From Blastocatellia bacterium (GTDB lineage Bacteria > Acidobacteriota > Blastocatellia > HR10 > J050): a stretch of 46,854 bases of DNA. Below the pieces are notes generated by a model. The model was not told the origin of the DNA. It did not search any database and was given only the letters and a program-made list of their open reading frames with translations. Below are positions 14,335-23,519 of this stretch, one piece after another; the stretch's first letter is position 1, and the number at the start of each line of letters is the position of its first letter. A program made the position numbers and the translations under genes. The DNA is taken from NCBI GenBank assembly GCA_025054955.1, contig JANWZE010000076.1, positions 1 through 46,854 of the forward strand, given 5' to 3'.

Positions 14335-16632
14335 ATGAAGAATCAGCATCGTTTTTGGAGGATGTCAAATGAAGCGACCCGCCGGCGTCGTCGGGCGCTC
14401 TTGGTTGTTGGTCTTTGTATGGCCGCGTTGTCAGCGCTTCCTGTGACGTTCGTCGGCAGGGTTTTCTCTAGTACCACACAGGTGTGGCGACAGGATAGTC
14501 GTGATGATTTTGAGCAGGGCACAGCCACCAACGTCACGATTCGTTCAGATGGCTATATTCAGCTTGCTCCGCAGATGAATAAGCTCTTCGAGGCGACGGA
14601 TGCGCACTTCTGGTCTGTGGCTGAAGATTCCAAAGGTCGCATCTTCATCGGCAGCGGTCGCCAGGGCAAGGTCTACGTGTATGCCAATGGGCAAGGCCGC
14701 GTCTATTTCGATGCAGTCGAGATGGAGGTGCATGCGTTAGCTGTAGACCGTCAAGATAATTTGTATGTCGGCACGTCGCCTGATGGTAAGGTCTATCGGA
14801 TCAGTCCGGATGGGAGCAGTCAAGTCTTCTATGAGCCTGGCGTCAAGTACATCTGGGCATTGATGTCTGATGGCCGCGGCTCGCTTTATGTCGCCACTGG
14901 CGATGAAGGCAAAATCTTTCGTGTTGACGCGGCGGGTCGCGGCTCGTTGTTTTTTGATAGTGACGAAAAGCATATCCGATGCCTCGCGATGGATGCTCAA
15001 GGCAACATCCTGGCTGGCAGTGAAAGTCGCGCTCGCGTCTTTCGTCTTTCGCCGGCAGGGAAACCGTTCGTTTTGTACGATGCGCCGGCCAAAGAAATCA
15101 CTGCCATCGTCACCGGGCCGGACGGCTCCTTGTATGTCTCTGGTATTGGCTCAAGCGATGGCACAGCGGCGGCGCCGTCTGGCAGTCGCACCACGGCTTC
15201 GGCTGGCGTTGTGCTGGGCGTTGTTACGATCACGGCAGGTGACGCCGGCTCAGCCAGCCAAGAGAGCAGCAAAGAGGCAACCGACAAGGCCAAGCCAGCG
15301 CCGCCTGGCAGCGCCGTCTATCGGATTGCTCCGGACGGGCATCCACAGGAGATTTGGCGGTCGGATAAAACAACGATTTACTCATTGGCGCTTCGTTCGG
15401 ATGGGCAACTGTTGGCCGGCACAGGCGACAAAGGCGGCGTTTATCTGATTCGGCCTGATGGCACGGGCAGCGCGTTGCTGAATAATGTTGAACCGGCTCA
15501 AGTGACGGCTTTGTTGCGGAGCGCGCGGCAGCCGCTTGTCTACGCTGCGACGAGCAACTTAGCTAAGCTCTATGCGCTCAGCTCGGAGCTCGCGCGTGAA
15601 GGCACGCTCATCTCTCAGGTGAAAGATACGGCGACGTTCTCCAAATGGGGTCGAGTCTTTTTCCGGCATCAACCGGTTTCTGGCGCGGTGGCCAAGCTCA
15701 TGACGCGTAGTGGTAACACAGCCGAACCTGATAATACATGGAGCGACTGGGTTGAGCTGACTGCCGCCGGCACGGTCGCCAGCCCTGATGCTCGGTTCAT
15801 TCAATGGAAATTGACATTAACCGGCAGTCCGACAGGGCAGTCGCCGGTGGTGGATAGCATCGAGCTTGCCTACCTACCGCGCAATGTCGCTCCTAAAATT
15901 GATGCGTTGACGCTCCAGCCGCCGGATGTGGCGTTTGAGCAAGTGCCGTCCTATGGTGTGACGCAACCGTTCAGTTCGGCTGGCGCTTCCGGCGGCAGCA
16001 GCGTCGCTGCGCAAGCACAAACCAATCGTGTTCGACGCTGGCAACAAACGAGCGGGCAAGCACCGCCACGTCAAGTGCTCAAACGCGGCTATCGGACGAT
16101 TACCTGGCAAGCCAGCGATGTGAACGATGATGATCTAGTTTACAGCGTGTACATTCGCGGCACCGGCGAAACCGAGTGGAAGCTGCTGAAAGAGAATATT
16201 GAGGATAATTTCTACTCATGGGACACCACTCAGATGCCCGACGGCGATTATATCGTCCGACTGGTGGCCAGCGATGCGCGCTCCAATACGCCTGAACGCG
16301 CGCTAACGTCTGAGCGATTGACCGAATGGTTTCAAGTGGATAATTCACCGCCGCGCATTGAGGGGTTAACGGCCACGATTGAGCCGGGACAGAACGTGCG
16401 TGTTCGGTTCACTGCTCAAGACGGGGCCACACCAATCACTGACGCTGATTTTCTCGTTGATCACCATGATCCCAAGAAATTGATTTCCACTGATGGAATT
16501 CTTGATTCTGAACAAGAGCGATTTGAATTCATCATCAGTGGGCTGCAACGAGGCGAGCGCGCGATTACCGTGCGCGTCAGCGATGGAGCCGGCAATATGG
16601 CCAGCGCGCGCACTGTGGTGAAAATCGAGTGA
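14335..16632 (+). CDS. Secreted beta-propeller protein with C-terminal Ig-like region
   Basis: The 765-aa product has a basic N-terminus and one hydrophobic export segment (about 22-42). Residues about 65-430 consist of short propeller blades of the form G.VY....DG....F......I.AL..D..G.LYVGT, resembling NHL/SMP-30-type or two-component-regulator propellers, with a Gly/Ser/Ala-rich insert about residues 280-325. The C-terminal part (about 520-765) looks like fibronectin/Ig-like beta domains (DGDYIVRLVASDARSN, ERAITVRVSDGAGNMAS). GGAG seven bases before the ATG supports the start. It follows the S55-like gene by 45 bases and may be its operon partner. No enzymatic motif seen. Confidence 0.75.
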   Translation: MKNQHRFWRMSNEATRRRRRALLVVGLCMAALSALPVTFVGRVFSSTTQVWRQDSRDDFEQGTATNVTIRSDGYIQLAPQMNKLFEATDAHFWSVAEDSKGRIFIGSGRQGKVYVYANGQGRVYFDAVEMEVHALAVDRQDNLYVGTSPDGKVYRISPDGSSQVFYEPGVKYIWALMSDGRGSLYVATGDEGKIFRVDAAGRGSLFFDSDEKHIRCLAMDAQGNILAGSESRARVFRLSPAGKPFVLYDAPAKEITAIVTGPDGSLYVSGIGSSDGTAAAPSGSRTTASAGVVLGVVTITAGDAGSASQESSKEATDKAKPAPPGSAVYRIAPDGHPQEIWRSDKTTIYSLALRSDGQLLAGTGDKGGVYLIRPDGTGSALLNNVEPAQVTALLRSARQPLVYAATSNLAKLYALSSELAREGTLISQVKDTATFSKWGRVFFRHQPVSGAVAKLMTRSGNTAEPDNTWSDWVELTAAGTVASPDARFIQWKLTLTGSPTGQSPVVDSIELAYLPRNVAPKIDALTLQPPDVAFEQVPSYGVTQPFSSAGASGGSSVAAQAQTNRVRRWQQTSGQAPPRQVLKRGYRTITWQASDVNDDDLVYSVYIRGTGETEWKLLKENIEDNFYSWDTTQMPDGDYIVRLVASDARSNTPERALTSERLTEWFQVDNSPPRIEGLTATIEPGQNVRVRFTAQDGATPITDADFLVDHHDPKKLISTDGILDSEQERFEFIISGLQRGERAITVRVSDGAGNMASARTVVKIE

Positions 16633-16670
16633 GACCATGGGCGGTTGAATCAGGGGGTCTCACAGCGAGG

Positions 16671-16776
16671 TTAGAGCGATTTTCAGTTGCGTTTACCTGG
16701 GGCCCCACATCTTGCGCCCTAATGCATGCTGGAGCCGTGCGTTCCCAGGGTAAACTCATCCACAAACCGCTCTAGG
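16671..16776 (+). mobile_element. MITE-like element, family 1, copy A
   Basis: About 106 bases, starting TTAGAGCGATTTTCA and ending AAACCGCTCTAGG. The two ends are imperfect inverted repeats (TAGAGCGRTTT). It aligns along its whole length with copies at 16890-16994 and, inverted, 42941-43046. No coding capacity. Confidence 0.65.
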
Positions 16777-16889
16777 TTCGTGGAGTTTGGATAGAACGCG
16801 GATGAGGCGGATGCGGCGGATTTTCGCGGATTGATCCGCGTTGATCAGCCGAATCCGTGTCATCCGCCTTCCATGAGCTTCTCGTTAAC

Positions 16890-16994
16890 TTATAGCCATT
16901 TTCAATTGTCTTTGCCCGGGCAGCGCCTGCCTGCGGGCTCGTGCACGCTGCAAGTGCGCGCCCCAGGGTGGATTGATTCGCAAACCGCTCTAAG
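16890..16994 (+). mobile_element. MITE-like element, family 1, copy B
   Basis: About 105 bases from TTATAGCCATTTTCA to AAACCGCTCTAAG. It shares the middle CCTGCGGGCTC and the CCAGGGTGGATTGATTCGC block with copy C and, more loosely, with copy A. Confidence 0.65.
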
Positions 16995-17035
16995 TAGGTG
17001 GACAAACGTTCTGGGGCATTTTGGGCAACGGGACG

Positions 17036-17101
17036 TTTTGGAGTGCGGTGACGTGTCACCGCTTTCCGGCCCAAGCGGCGACACGTCGCAGCACTCCAAA
17101 A
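17036..17101. repeat. Long near-perfect hairpin
   Basis: Arms at 17036-17064 and 17073-17101 are 29 bases each and pair at 26 positions around an 8-base loop (TCCGGCCC). It lies 25 bases beyond the end of the TonB-receptor gene (transcribed from the right), so it could also stop transcription, but it lacks the strict T-run of an intrinsic terminator on either strand beyond four bases. It resembles a REP-type or foldback element. Confidence 0.8.
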
Positions 17102-17126
17102 AGGCCACGAACTTTTGTCACGTTAT

Positions 17127-20100
17127 TCAGTTTCCTCCGCGCAGAATCTTGATGCCAATTTGGAAACTCCGGGGGCCGCCCGGACCGAAGATCGGCCCAA
17201 CGTTGAGGTTCTGCGAATTGACGGTTGAAGTGGAAGTCCCGAACGCTTCGGGTGACTTCTGTGCAACGTTCAGATTGGCCGTCTCTGTGGGCAAGGAAAA
17301 GTTGGCGCGGTTGAACAGATTGAATGCTTCCACGCGCAATTGAAGTCGCCATTGCTCTCCGAGCGCGATTGTCTTTGACAGGGCAATGTCATACTGACTG
17401 AATGAAGGACCCCGAAATGTATTCCTGCCGAGATTGCCGAATGTGCCGAACGTGGGAACGCTGAATGCCGCTGGATTGAGCGGTAAACGAGGGCCTCGGC
17501 GTCGTCCAAGCGTGAGCGGAACACCGGGCACCAGGTTGGGACGTTGTGAAAAAAACGGCGTGGCATCGCCGATGCCGGCAGCATCGGAGCCGACAGCGAC
17601 GGTGAACGGCTGGCCTGTGCGTGAGCTGATGATGCCGTGAAAGGCCCAGCCATCTATCAATCGGTCAGGCGATTTCAAAATGCGTTTCAACGGCAGTTCC
17701 CAGCTATAACTCAAGTTGAAGATATGGCGAACATCAAAATTGGAATTGCCACGGTCAGCTTTGGCGTTGTTGGGATTGCTGGGAAATGGCGAGGCCGAAC
17801 GTGCGCCCAGGATTTGCGTGCCAAACAATCCCAAGGTGGAAGCATCGTCAATGCTATGTGACCACGTGTAGTTGGCCAACACGCTGAAGCCTTGGCGCAG
17901 CCGACGTTCAAACGTCAGTTGCATGCTGCTATACACCGATTGAGCCGACGGTTCATTGACTTGGATGAGGCCGAAATTGGTGTCTTGAAATCCGGTAATG
18001 GGACCGGGCACAGTGCCAAAGGGGAAGAGGAAATTGATGATTCGTTCGCGTAACAATTTAATGCCGCGGCTGCCGACGTAGGCGATCTGTGCGCGCATCG
18101 TCGCGCTCAGTTGCAATTGGAGGTTGAGATTGTATTGGTAGCTATACGGTGTCCGCGCATTCAGTGGGATCATGGTTCCTCCGCCGAATGGCGGCTCGCT
18201 TGGCGGAGTGGTTGGCAAAAATGGCAGGAAGTCGGGATATGGGCCGGGCAAGAACGCCGTATTGGTGAGTGTGACAGGCGGATTGCTCATCAGGTTGGTG
18301 GCGATTTGTGTAAGCTGATCAAAATAGACGCCGAACCCGCCACGAAGCACCCATCGCAGTTGTTTGGGTGGGGCAAAGGCAAAACCGACGCGGGGCGCCA
18401 GGTTGTTATAATCGCCTCGATAAAGAGGCGCGCCCAGTGGCGTCAATTGCAACTGTCCGTCGGGACCGAACACGATATTGGATTGGAGGCGATTGACTTC
18501 TTTGAGCACTGTGTTGAGTTCATAGCGGAGGCCGATGTTCCAGCTCAAGCCTTGCGCAGCGTGAAAATCTTCCTGCGCGTAAACGCCCAGATTGGTGAAA
18601 CGGAAGCCGCGCCGACGAATGCCAACCTGATTGATGAAAGCTTGTGGCACATTGGCAATCAAGTCGTCCGTGGTGGCAAAAACGATCACGCCGCTCTGTC
18701 CGCCGTTGGCGCCTTCATTAAATCGGTTGAGCTGCACGCGGCGAACATCTGCGCCGAGCTTGATGTTGTGACGCCCGTGAAGATAGCTCAGGTGGTTCAT
18801 GTACTGAAACGTATTGAAAGCGTCGCCCTGCGGGCCGACGACGCCGCCGACGATATTGTTGTTGAGCGTTTGATCAGAAACGATGACCAGCGGCAATGTC
18901 GGATGACCATGCTGATCGAGCGCCGGCTGGGCGCCGGCCAGCGGCAGCGGGATGCTCTGTTCATGACGTTTGATGCGGCCCAGTCCCAGACGAAATTCGT
19001 TGATGAGCGTCGAGCTAAAGATGTGCGTATGGCTGAAGGTCAGATGCTGAAGGCGGCTGACGCCATCATCTACAACGTTAGGCGCGGCGGCGGCCGATGA
19101 GCCGCCAAAGCGGCGGCGGCCATCACTGCCGGCATAGCGGATGAAGAAACGGTCGGATGTGTCAATGTTGGCGTCCAGCCGGAGCGACACATTATCTTCG
19201 CGCAGGCGTGACGGCGTAATGCCGGTGAACGTGGCCAGCAATGGATTCTCAGGCAGCGGCGGGCCGGTCGGCAGGACAATTTGATTGATGACCGGACGAA
19301 TGCGTGCGTCGGCGCGTTGTCGAGCCAGCAGCGAAGCAACCGTGCCGTTGGAAATTGCGCCGAAGCTTTGCCGGATGCCTTCGTAAGAGGCGAAGAAAAA
19401 GAGCGCATCTTTCTTGATCGGGCCGCCGATGACGCCGCCAAATTGATGGCTGCGCAACGGCGGGCGGGGCAGCCCAGCCGCATTGTTGAAGTAGTTATTG
19501 GCATCAAGCGCGTCATTGCGCAAGAACTCGAAGAGCGATCCATGAAAATCGTTCGTGCCGGCGCGTGTGATCACGTTGACGACAGCGCCGGCGTAACGGC
19601 CGAATTCAGCGGAAAAGTTGGACGTTTGCACTTTGAATTCGAGGATGGTATCCACGGAAGCATAAGCGGCGCTGGTTCCACTGGAGCCGGCTGCGTTGAT
19701 TTGCAGCAGCGGGTCGTTTGCTTCGATGCCATCCACTAAGAAATTATTGGCCGAAGCGCGTTGGCCATTGACGACGAATGCGGCCGCGCCGCCTTCGGCA
19801 TCGGTGGTAGCGCCGGCGGTCAATCGTGTCAGTTGAGCGAAATCTCGGCCATTGAGCGGCAGGTTGCGCGTCCATTGACCGGTCATGATCGCGCCCACAT
19901 CGGAGGTTGTGTATTCCAGCAGCGGCGCTAGTGCATCCAGCGGAAAGACTTCGGTGAGCGATCCGACTTCCAACGCCACGTCGAGTGCGCGGTGTGTGGC
20001 CACTTGAATGCTGATCGAATCGAACATGGCGGTTTTGAAGCCAGCAGCGGAAACGGTCATTTGATAGAGGCCGGGTTCGAGGTTGGTGAAAAGATAGCGG

Positions 20101-20300
20101 CCTGCGGCGTCGGTCGTCGTGGCGCGTGTGGCATTGGTGGTGAGGTGGCGCAGCGAGACAGTGGCATTGACGATCACGGCGCCCATCGGGTCGGTCACAA
20201 CGCCGGAGAGCTGACCTGTAATCGTCTGACCGACAGCGGTTGCCGCACAGAGCAGCGCCATGAAAATGCCGACGCGGAAGTTGCCTTTGCGCGCAATCAT
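17127..20300 (-). CDS. TonB-dependent receptor, Oar-like, with carboxypeptidase-regulatory N-terminal domain
   Basis: A 1057-aa outer-membrane protein. Signal peptide (about 1-24), CarboxypepD_reg-like domain about 26-112 (GQLSGVVTDPMGAVIVNATV, AGRYLFTNLEPGLYQMTVSA), plug domain about 135-250 (NLPLNGRDFAQLTRLTAGATT, FLVDGIEANDP, FSAEFGRYAGAVVNVITR), then a long beta-barrel, ending in an aromatic-poor strand SFQIGIKILRGGN. This architecture is very abundant in Acidobacteriota. The ligand is unknown. Its start ATG overlaps the stop of the upstream ScyD-like gene (TGATG), so the two are translationally coupled. Confidence 0.93.
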   Translation of the reverse strand: MIARKGNFRVGIFMALLCAATAVGQTITGQLSGVVTDPMGAVIVNATVSLRHLTTNATRATTTDAAGRYLFTNLEPGLYQMTVSAAGFKTAMFDSISIQVATHRALDVALEVGSLTEVFPLDALAPLLEYTTSDVGAIMTGQWTRNLPLNGRDFAQLTRLTAGATTDAEGGAAAFVVNGQRASANNFLVDGIEANDPLLQINAAGSSGTSAAYASVDTILEFKVQTSNFSAEFGRYAGAVVNVITRAGTNDFHGSLFEFLRNDALDANNYFNNAAGLPRPPLRSHQFGGVIGGPIKKDALFFFASYEGIRQSFGAISNGTVASLLARQRADARIRPVINQIVLPTGPPLPENPLLATFTGITPSRLREDNVSLRLDANIDTSDRFFIRYAGSDGRRRFGGSSAAAAPNVVDDGVSRLQHLTFSHTHIFSSTLINEFRLGLGRIKRHEQSIPLPLAGAQPALDQHGHPTLPLVIVSDQTLNNNIVGGVVGPQGDAFNTFQYMNHLSYLHGRHNIKLGADVRRVQLNRFNEGANGGQSGVIVFATTDDLIANVPQAFINQVGIRRRGFRFTNLGVYAQEDFHAAQGLSWNIGLRYELNTVLKEVNRLQSNIVFGPDGQLQLTPLGAPLYRGDYNNLAPRVGFAFAPPKQLRWVLRGGFGVYFDQLTQIATNLMSNPPVTLTNTAFLPGPYPDFLPFLPTTPPSEPPFGGGTMIPLNARTPYSYQYNLNLQLQLSATMRAQIAYVGSRGIKLLRERIINFLFPFGTVPGPITGFQDTNFGLIQVNEPSAQSVYSSMQLTFERRLRQGFSVLANYTWSHSIDDASTLGLFGTQILGARSASPFPSNPNNAKADRGNSNFDVRHIFNLSYSWELPLKRILKSPDRLIDGWAFHGIISSRTGQPFTVAVGSDAAGIGDATPFFSQRPNLVPGVPLTLGRRRGPRLPLNPAAFSVPTFGTFGNLGRNTFRGPSFSQYDIALSKTIALGEQWRLQLRVEAFNLFNRANFSLPTETANLNVAQKSPEAFGTSTSTVNSQNLNVGPIFGPGGPRSFQIGIKILRGGN

Positions 20301-21484
20301 CAGGGCAGGCTCAGTTGAAGAATTCGACCGGCAGCGATTTCGACGATGAACAGTTCGTTATCAGGCCGATGATAGGCCATGCTGTTGGGCAACATAAGCC
20401 CATCAGCCAGAATGGCCGGATTGGTTGAGGCGAATGAATCAAAACGCAATAATCGTCCAGGTCGCGGCAGATTGGGTGGAAGCGCAAACAAGTTAGTGCT
20501 CAGTTGCAGCACGAGCAGCCTGTTGCCGCTCAGGGGCTCGACGTCCACGCAGGATGTCAGGTCGCGCAGCACGGTTTCTGTCGCGCCTGTCTCCAGGTTG
20601 ATTCGTTGAATCTGCGACGCGCGCTGAGCAAAGGGAAAGCCCGTCAGCAAGGCGACGTAGAGGTGATCACCATGCTGACGCGCGCCGGTGGGAAACGGGT
20701 CAATCATAAACGGTCCGATGAGCGTGCCGGGCGGCCGCGGGATTTTGGCGAACGTAACAAAATCCTTCGTGGTCTGATTGGCCAGATCAATCTTGACGAT
20801 GCGTCCGAGTCCGCCGTCAGTCACATACATCGTCGTGGGGCGACGAGCATCAATCACCAAGTCGAACGGGTTTGGGCCGCGGTAGCCGGGCAGCGTCGGA
20901 TCGGCGAGGTGATCCGGTAGGAAGTTGGTGAGCGTCCGTATGGTGACCTGTTCATCGTCATCGCTTCGAATGGTGAGGGAAGCGCCGCCAGCGAGCGCGA
21001 TGTGGTGAAGTCGGTTGAGCGAAAAAGGGCCTAGGTCGAAGTCCAGCTCGCGCTGGAAATCCAGTTGCAAAACAGAGCTGAACAACGGCGACGAAGGAAA
21101 TGGATTAAATTCGCTCGCCGTGCCCGGTTGCATTGAGCGACCCGCTAGCGAGTCGCCGATGCCAATGCTGACGTACAGGGTGCGGCCGGCCACAGCCATG
21201 CTATTTGGTCCCGAGACATTGCCCGTTGGCCCGACAGGTTCGATCCCCGATGGCAATCCATCAATCAACGTGCGACGCTGACCAGCGGCGTTGAGCAATG
21301 AAATGCGTCCGTCATTTTTACCGCTACCGCTTTCAGCGACGACCACCAGACCGTCAGTCAAAACGATAATCTTGGTTGGCGATTGAAGACCAGTAGCAAG
21401 CACGCGAGGCGTTGCTTGACACATCGTTGTGGCAGGGAATAGCTGTAGCAGAGCCAAGACAAGAGCCAGCCATCGAGCGATCAT
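20300..21484 (-). CDS. ScyD/ScyE-like exported propeller protein
   Basis: The 394-aa product has a signal peptide (about 1-24) and a six- or seven-bladed NHL-like propeller as in ScyD/ScyE-family proteins: RVLATGLQSPTKIIVLTDGLVVVAESG, NDGRISLLNAAGQRRTLIDG, NPFDLVIDARRPTTMYVTDGG, LPNSMAYHRPDNELFIVE. The strong GGAGGAG ribosome site is three bases before the ATG. It is the first gene of a two-gene operon with the TonB receptor. The family name comes from scytonemin loci, but most members lie elsewhere; here a role in binding or delivering the receptor's ligand is only a guess. Confidence 0.82.
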   Translation of the reverse strand: MIARWLALVLALLQLFPATTMCQATPRVLATGLQSPTKIIVLTDGLVVVAESGSGKNDGRISLLNAAGQRRTLIDGLPSGIEPVGPTGNVSGPNSMAVAGRTLYVSIGIGDSLAGRSMQPGTASEFNPFPSSPLFSSVLQLDFQRELDFDLGPFSLNRLHHIALAGGASLTIRSDDDEQVTIRTLTNFLPDHLADPTLPGYRGPNPFDLVIDARRPTTMYVTDGGLGRIVKIDLANQTTKDFVTFAKIPRPPGTLIGPFMIDPFPTGARQHGDHLYVALLTGFPFAQRASQIQRINLETGATETVLRDLTSCVDVEPLSGNRLLVLQLSTNLFALPPNLPRPGRLLRFDSFASTNPAILADGLMLPNSMAYHRPDNELFIVEIAAGRILQLSLP

Positions 21485-21613
21485 GGACTCCTCCGGTCTT
21501 CTGTTGCGCGCGCTGGGTCTGACATCTTCACGGCGGTGAATTCTAGCTCAGGCGCTAGGGTCTGACAAGCAAACATGGGCATTGAGTCATTTATCATGAG
21601 GTGAGATGTCGGC

Positions 21614-21759
21614 GTAGCAGAGGTGTCTCAGATCGCACGCGTAGGTCCACGTTCGATGGCGATGGCGCACGAAACAGCCTCTGTGTAGCAGAGCGTCTGA
21701 CATTGCACGCGTGAGCGCGGGTCCACGTTCGATGGCGATGGCGCGCGCAAACAGCCTCT
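21614..21759. repeat. Two-copy tandem repeat of about 71-75 bp
   Basis: Unit 1 (21614-21684) and unit 2 (21685-21759) both run from GTAGCAGAG through TCCACGTTCGATGGCGATGG to AACAGCCTCT. They differ by a few substitutions and a small insertion. Position in the promoter-side gap could affect either operon. Confidence 0.85.
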
Positions 21760-21799
21760 ATCAGCCGTCAAAAGCAAGGCCAGGCGAAGTCTCTCTACC

Positions 21800-21828
21800 T
21801 TGCGTGTCATGAGCCTTTCACCTACAAT
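21800..21828 (+). promoter_or_regulatory. Candidate promoter of the glycan operon
   Basis: TTGCGT (21800-21805) and TACAAT (21823-21828) are 17 bases apart and 20 bases upstream of the ATG at 21849. The -10 matches five of six consensus positions. The short distance leaves only a brief leader. Confidence 0.5.
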
Positions 21829-21848
21829 CCGGCCATTCTGCGATCATC

Positions 21849-23519
21849 ATGAACAAAACGTTGATCATTGGGTTAGATGGTGTCGGGTTTGATGGACTGC
21901 GCCGATTAGTTGCTGAGCGACAATGTCCCACGCTGGGACGATTGATGCAGAACGGGGCATGTTGTCAACTGGAGTCCACGTTTCCCCCGATCACCACCGT
22001 TGCCTGGACATCATTAGCAACCGGCAAGAATCCGGGCAAACACGGCATCTTTGAGTTCATGGTCTCGCGTCGTGGGGATCGCCAGCCCATGCTGGCCAAT
22101 GCGACCGCGCGGGATGGTGAAGCGATTTGGGAGATCGCGCATCGGGCTGGTCTCAGGGTGATTGTGACCAATTTCCCATGCACATATCCGCCCGTTGCCC
22201 TCAATGGCGTGATGATTGCTGACTTCATGACGCCGCGTGGTCGGCGCGATTTTGTTTCACCGCCTGAGCTACTGAATGAGATTGAGACAAACCTTGGGCC
22301 GTATCGCCTCTATCTGACGCAGACCTATGCGCGTGGTCAGGTGGATGCCGTCATTGATGAGTTAATCGCGGAGGCGCAGTACAAATCGCGTGTCAATCGC
22401 TACCTGATGCGACGGTTTCAATGGGACCTGTTCATTACGCATCTTTGGGGAACGGATCGAATCCAGCATGAACTCTGGCACATTACCGATCCCGCACATC
22501 CGCGTCACGATGTGGTTGAATCACGCCACTACCGGCCCAAAATCCTCGCCTACTGGCAAGAAGTGGATCGGCAGATTGATCGAATGATCCAAGAAGCTGG
22601 ACCAGGTACGTCTGTTTGGATCGTCTCCGATCATGGATTTGGGCCGATACACTGGTACTGTTCGTTCAATCTCTGGTTGCTCCAGCAGGGATTCTTGACA
22701 TTGAAAACTGATGCGTTGAGTCGGATCAAATGGGCATTATTTCAGTTGGGCATAACACCAGAGCTGGCCTATCGGGCGAGCCGTCATTGGTTGTTCCATC
22801 GGATTCGTCCGCCGCGCGGCATGAGCCTCGACCCGCGCTCCGTTGGTTGGTTGAGCCGTTGCTTCCTCTCGTTTTCCGATGTGGATTGGAAGCGCACGAC
22901 CGTCTATAGCAAAGGGAACTATGGCCAGATGTTTGTCAATCTCCGCGGGCGAGAGCCGCACGGCATTGTCGCGCCCGGACGCGAGTATGAAGACGTCAGA
23001 GAACGCCTGATCGCCCGGTTGCGCGACGTGGTTGATCCGGTCAGTGGCCAGCGGCTCATCGGGCCGATCTGGAAGCGAGAAGAACTTTATGCCGGACCGC
23101 ACGTGGAGCACGCGCCGGACATCTGTTTTCTGCCCCATGACATGCGCTATCTGGCGCTTGGCAACACCGACTTCACCTCCAGGCGATTTATCACCGGCGC
23201 GTTTGGAAACTCAGGTGGACACCGGTTGCATGGAGTGTTGCTGGCGCAGGGTGAGCATATTCGTTCCGGCGTCGAGCTTGGCCAAGCAAAAATCTATGAC
23301 GTGCTTCCCAGTCTGTTGTACTCGATGGGTCTGAGCATCCCGACGGACATTGACGGACAACTGATTGCCGAATTGTTTGAGCCGCAGTATCTGTGTGCGC
23401 ATCCGCCACGCTATCAGCAGGCCGTTTCCTCGCAGGCCCAAAGGCAATCCGTTGAATTTACCCCCGAAGAACAAGCTGAGGTCGAGGCACGATTAAGAAG
23501 CTTGGGATATTTGGCATGA
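21849..23519 (+). CDS. Alkaline-phosphatase-superfamily hydrolase/transferase (type I phosphodiesterase-like)
   Basis: The 556-aa protein matches the phosphodiesterase/nucleotide pyrophosphatase branch of the alkaline phosphatase superfamily: IIGLDGVGFDGL (D10), PPITTVAWTSLATGKNPGKH with the nucleophile threonine near 49-50, HLWGTDRIQHELWH (D203, H207), VSDHGFGP (D261, H262) and a late GGHRLHG histidine. All metal ligands seem present. No signal peptide, so it probably acts in the cytosol or at the inner membrane face. It overlaps the next GT4 gene by ATGA, and a flippase follows, which points to a step in surface-glycan assembly such as phospho-group removal or transfer on lipid-linked sugars. 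Confidence 0.88.
   Translation: MNKTLIIGLDGVGFDGLRRLVAERQCPTLGRLMQNGACCQLESTFPPITTVAWTSLATGKNPGKHGIFEFMVSRRGDRQPMLANATARDGEAIWEIAHRAGLRVIVTNFPCTYPPVALNGVMIADFMTPRGRRDFVSPPELLNEIETNLGPYRLYLTQTYARGQVDAVIDELIAEAQYKSRVNRYLMRRFQWDLFITHLWGTDRIQHELWHITDPAHPRHDVVESRHYRPKILAYWQEVDRQIDRMIQEAGPGTSVWIVSDHGFGPIHWYCSFNLWLLQQGFLTLKTDALSRIKWALFQLGITPELAYRASRHWLFHRIRPPRGMSLDPRSVGWLSRCFLSFSDVDWKRTTVYSKGNYGQMFVNLRGREPHGIVAPGREYEDVRERLIARLRDVVDPVSGQRLIGPIWKREELYAGPHVEHAPDICFLPHDMRYLALGNTDFTSRRFITGAFGNSGGHRLHGVLLAQGEHIRSGVELGQAKIYDVLPSLLYSMGLSIPTDIDGQLIAELFEPQYLCAHPPRYQQAVSSQAQRQSVEFTPEEQAEVEARLRSLGYLA

Larger units (their letters stand above)
16633..17126. other. Intergenic repeat-rich stretch
   Basis: No gene. 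It holds two copies of a MITE-like element, a patch of GCGGAT-type low-complexity sequence with the short palindrome CGCGGATTGATCCGCG (16826-16841), and a long hairpin. It lies between two convergent genes. Confidence 0.7.
21485..21848. other. Intergenic stretch between divergent operons
   Basis: No gene. It contains a two-copy tandem repeat of about 71-75 bases and, at its right end, a candidate promoter for the glycan operon. Confidence 0.7.

Noticed and set aside
16831-17343. 170-aa frame across the hairpin and the end of the TonB gene
   Set aside because: It reads repeats and antisense sequence; no start signal and no plausible product.
18111-19100. 329-aa frame opposite the TonB receptor gene
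   Set aside because: It is a long antisense shadow of a GC-rich gene, with no ribosome site and no recognisable domain, while the opposite strand is clearly coding.
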